A stretch of DNA of 5,363 bases, taken from positions 10,942 through 16,304 of the forward strand of contig JAANXC010000031.1 in the NCBI GenBank assembly GCA_018263495.1, written 5' to 3'. Origin of the DNA: Nitrososphaerota archaeon (GTDB lineage: Archaea > Thermoproteota > Nitrososphaeria > Nitrososphaerales > Nitrosopumilaceae). Made by a program: the position numbers and the translations under genes. Positions 4,924-5,363 of the stretch are shown piece after piece. The notes under the pieces are model-generated. The model did no database searches. It was not told where the DNA came from and saw only the letters and a list, made by a program, of their open reading frames with translations. Position 1 is the first letter of the stretch. Each line of letters opens with the position of its first letter.

Positions 4924-5363
4924 CTTGTCTCATCCCTCACTATTTCTGACAGTGGCTTTAGGTTTACATCCAAACCGTTTGAGTTTTTCAGATAGTATGC
5001 GCCCTTGATGCTGTTTGTGGTAACGCTGTCTGCATCCTTTTTGGTAACCAGTGGAGTCAGACATGTACAACAATCTGACATCAACTCACATCCGGCACTT
5101 TCAAGCTGGCCTGCATATCCCAAATGTCTTGCCTGTTCTTGAATGGACCTTGGGCAAAAGATCAGGCATCTTTTCTTAAATGCTCTTCCCTTCAGCATTG
5201 AAGCCAGGTCATTCATCTCATCCAGTCCAAGCTGTGGACTGCCAAGTGTAATCAGGTCGCCTGACTCTGCGGTATTTAGCTCATCGTAAACTTTCTGCAT
5301 TTCCTTTTCATCAAAGTCTACCTTTTCCGACGCATCAGAATTATCATCCAAAACAAACTTGCC
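4920..5363 (-). CDS. Phosphomevalonate dehydratase large subunit (aconitase X catalytic), C-terminal part only
   Basis: The frame is open to the right edge; the 147 visible residues begin inside the protein (GKFVLDDNSD...). The TTG at 5351 is therefore an internal Leu codon and not a start. The full family length is about 400. Seen: ITLGSPQLGLDEMNDLA (aconitase X GSPH-x-S-x-x-E-like block), CLIFCPRSIQEQARHLGY, a cysteine-rich stretch SDCCTCLTPL (5046-5078), and TTNSIKGAYYLKN, which matches the family's TNSxKxAHY block. At least one cysteine in DCCTC is expected to ligate the iron-sulfur cluster, by analogy with the DTC motif of the family. The catalytic N-terminal part lies outside the window. 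It ends in TGA overlapping the small subunit by 4 nt, so the subunits are probably made in matched amounts in the cytoplasm. Confidence 0.88.
   Translation of the reverse strand, partial: GKFVLDDNSDASEKVDFDEKEMQKVYDELNTAESGDLITLGSPQLGLDEMNDLASMLKGRAFKKRCLIFCPRSIQEQARHLGYAGQLESAGCELMSDCCTCLTPLVTKKDADSVTTNSIKGAYYLKNSNGLDVNLKPLSEIVRDETS
4930..4938 (-). promoter_or_regulatory. Ribosome binding site of the small subunit
   Basis: GAGGGATGA on the minus strand lies inside the end of the large-subunit gene, 6 nt before the TTG at 4923. It resembles GGAGGTGA and supports TTG as a real start reached by coupling to large-subunit translation. Confidence 0.5.

Noticed and set aside
4724..5008. Plus-strand ORFs opposite the phosphomevalonate dehydratase genes (4724-5008, 4804-4995)
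   Set aside because: Shadows of the conserved minus-strand genes, without recognisable features.
5349..5351. TTG at 5351 as the start of a 143-residue protein
   Set aside because: The frame continues open to the window edge and the product matches only the C-terminal third of a ~400-residue family.
1..5363. CRISPR array, tRNA, rRNA, insertion sequence or phage gene
   Set aside because: No spaced direct repeats, no tRNA-like cloverleaf, no transposase or integrase motifs were found; the space is filled by core metabolic genes.

Overview
The window looks like chromosomal DNA of an ammonia-oxidising thaumarchaeon (Nitrososphaerota, Nitrosopumilus-like). The evidence is AT-rich composition, a cobalt-early type B12 gene set, an archaeal-type RqcH/NEMF ribosome rescue protein, and the two-subunit phosphomevalonate dehydratase of the archaeal modified mevalonate pathway. 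Start codons are often TTG or GTG and intergenic gaps are very small. Two promoter-like boxes sit at leaderless or near-leaderless distances. Genus-level placement is inferred from overall resemblance; no rRNA or other marker is present.

Layout. Positions 1-2504 form a tightly packed minus-strand operon. In transcription order it holds a three-helix membrane protein of unknown function with an acidic linker, cbiT (cobalt-precorrin-6B C15-methyltransferase/decarboxylase), cbiL (precorrin-2 C20-methyltransferase) and cbiF (precorrin-4 C11-methyltransferase, cut by the left edge). Junctions are 0 nt, 14 nt and an 8-nt overlap. A 99-bp divergent intergenic region (2505-2603) carries promoter-like boxes for both directions and a small inverted repeat around the plus-strand TATA box. 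The plus-strand gene 2604-4502 encodes RqcH/NEMF with complete NFACT-N, helix-hairpin-helix, coiled-coil and NFACT-R regions.

Positions 4561-5363 hold, on the minus strand, the C-terminal part of the phosphomevalonate dehydratase large subunit (running off the right edge) and the complete small subunit, which overlap by 4 nt. The 58 bp between the convergent genes is T-rich on the plus strand and probably terminates rqcH. Read on the minus strand, the same DNA gives an unannotated 25-residue, very basic, tyrosine-rich ORF (4491-4568). It begins with TTG, overlaps the small-subunit stop by 8 nt, and has a good Shine-Dalgarno-like sequence in front. It is the most interesting unexplained element here.

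Three processes are therefore neighbours: corrin-ring methylation for B12, ribosome-associated quality control, and isoprenoid precursor synthesis for membrane lipids. Nothing indicates a mobile element, CRISPR array, RNA gene or defence system, and no gene-free stretch exceeds 100 bp. Most of the window is ordinary core genome.
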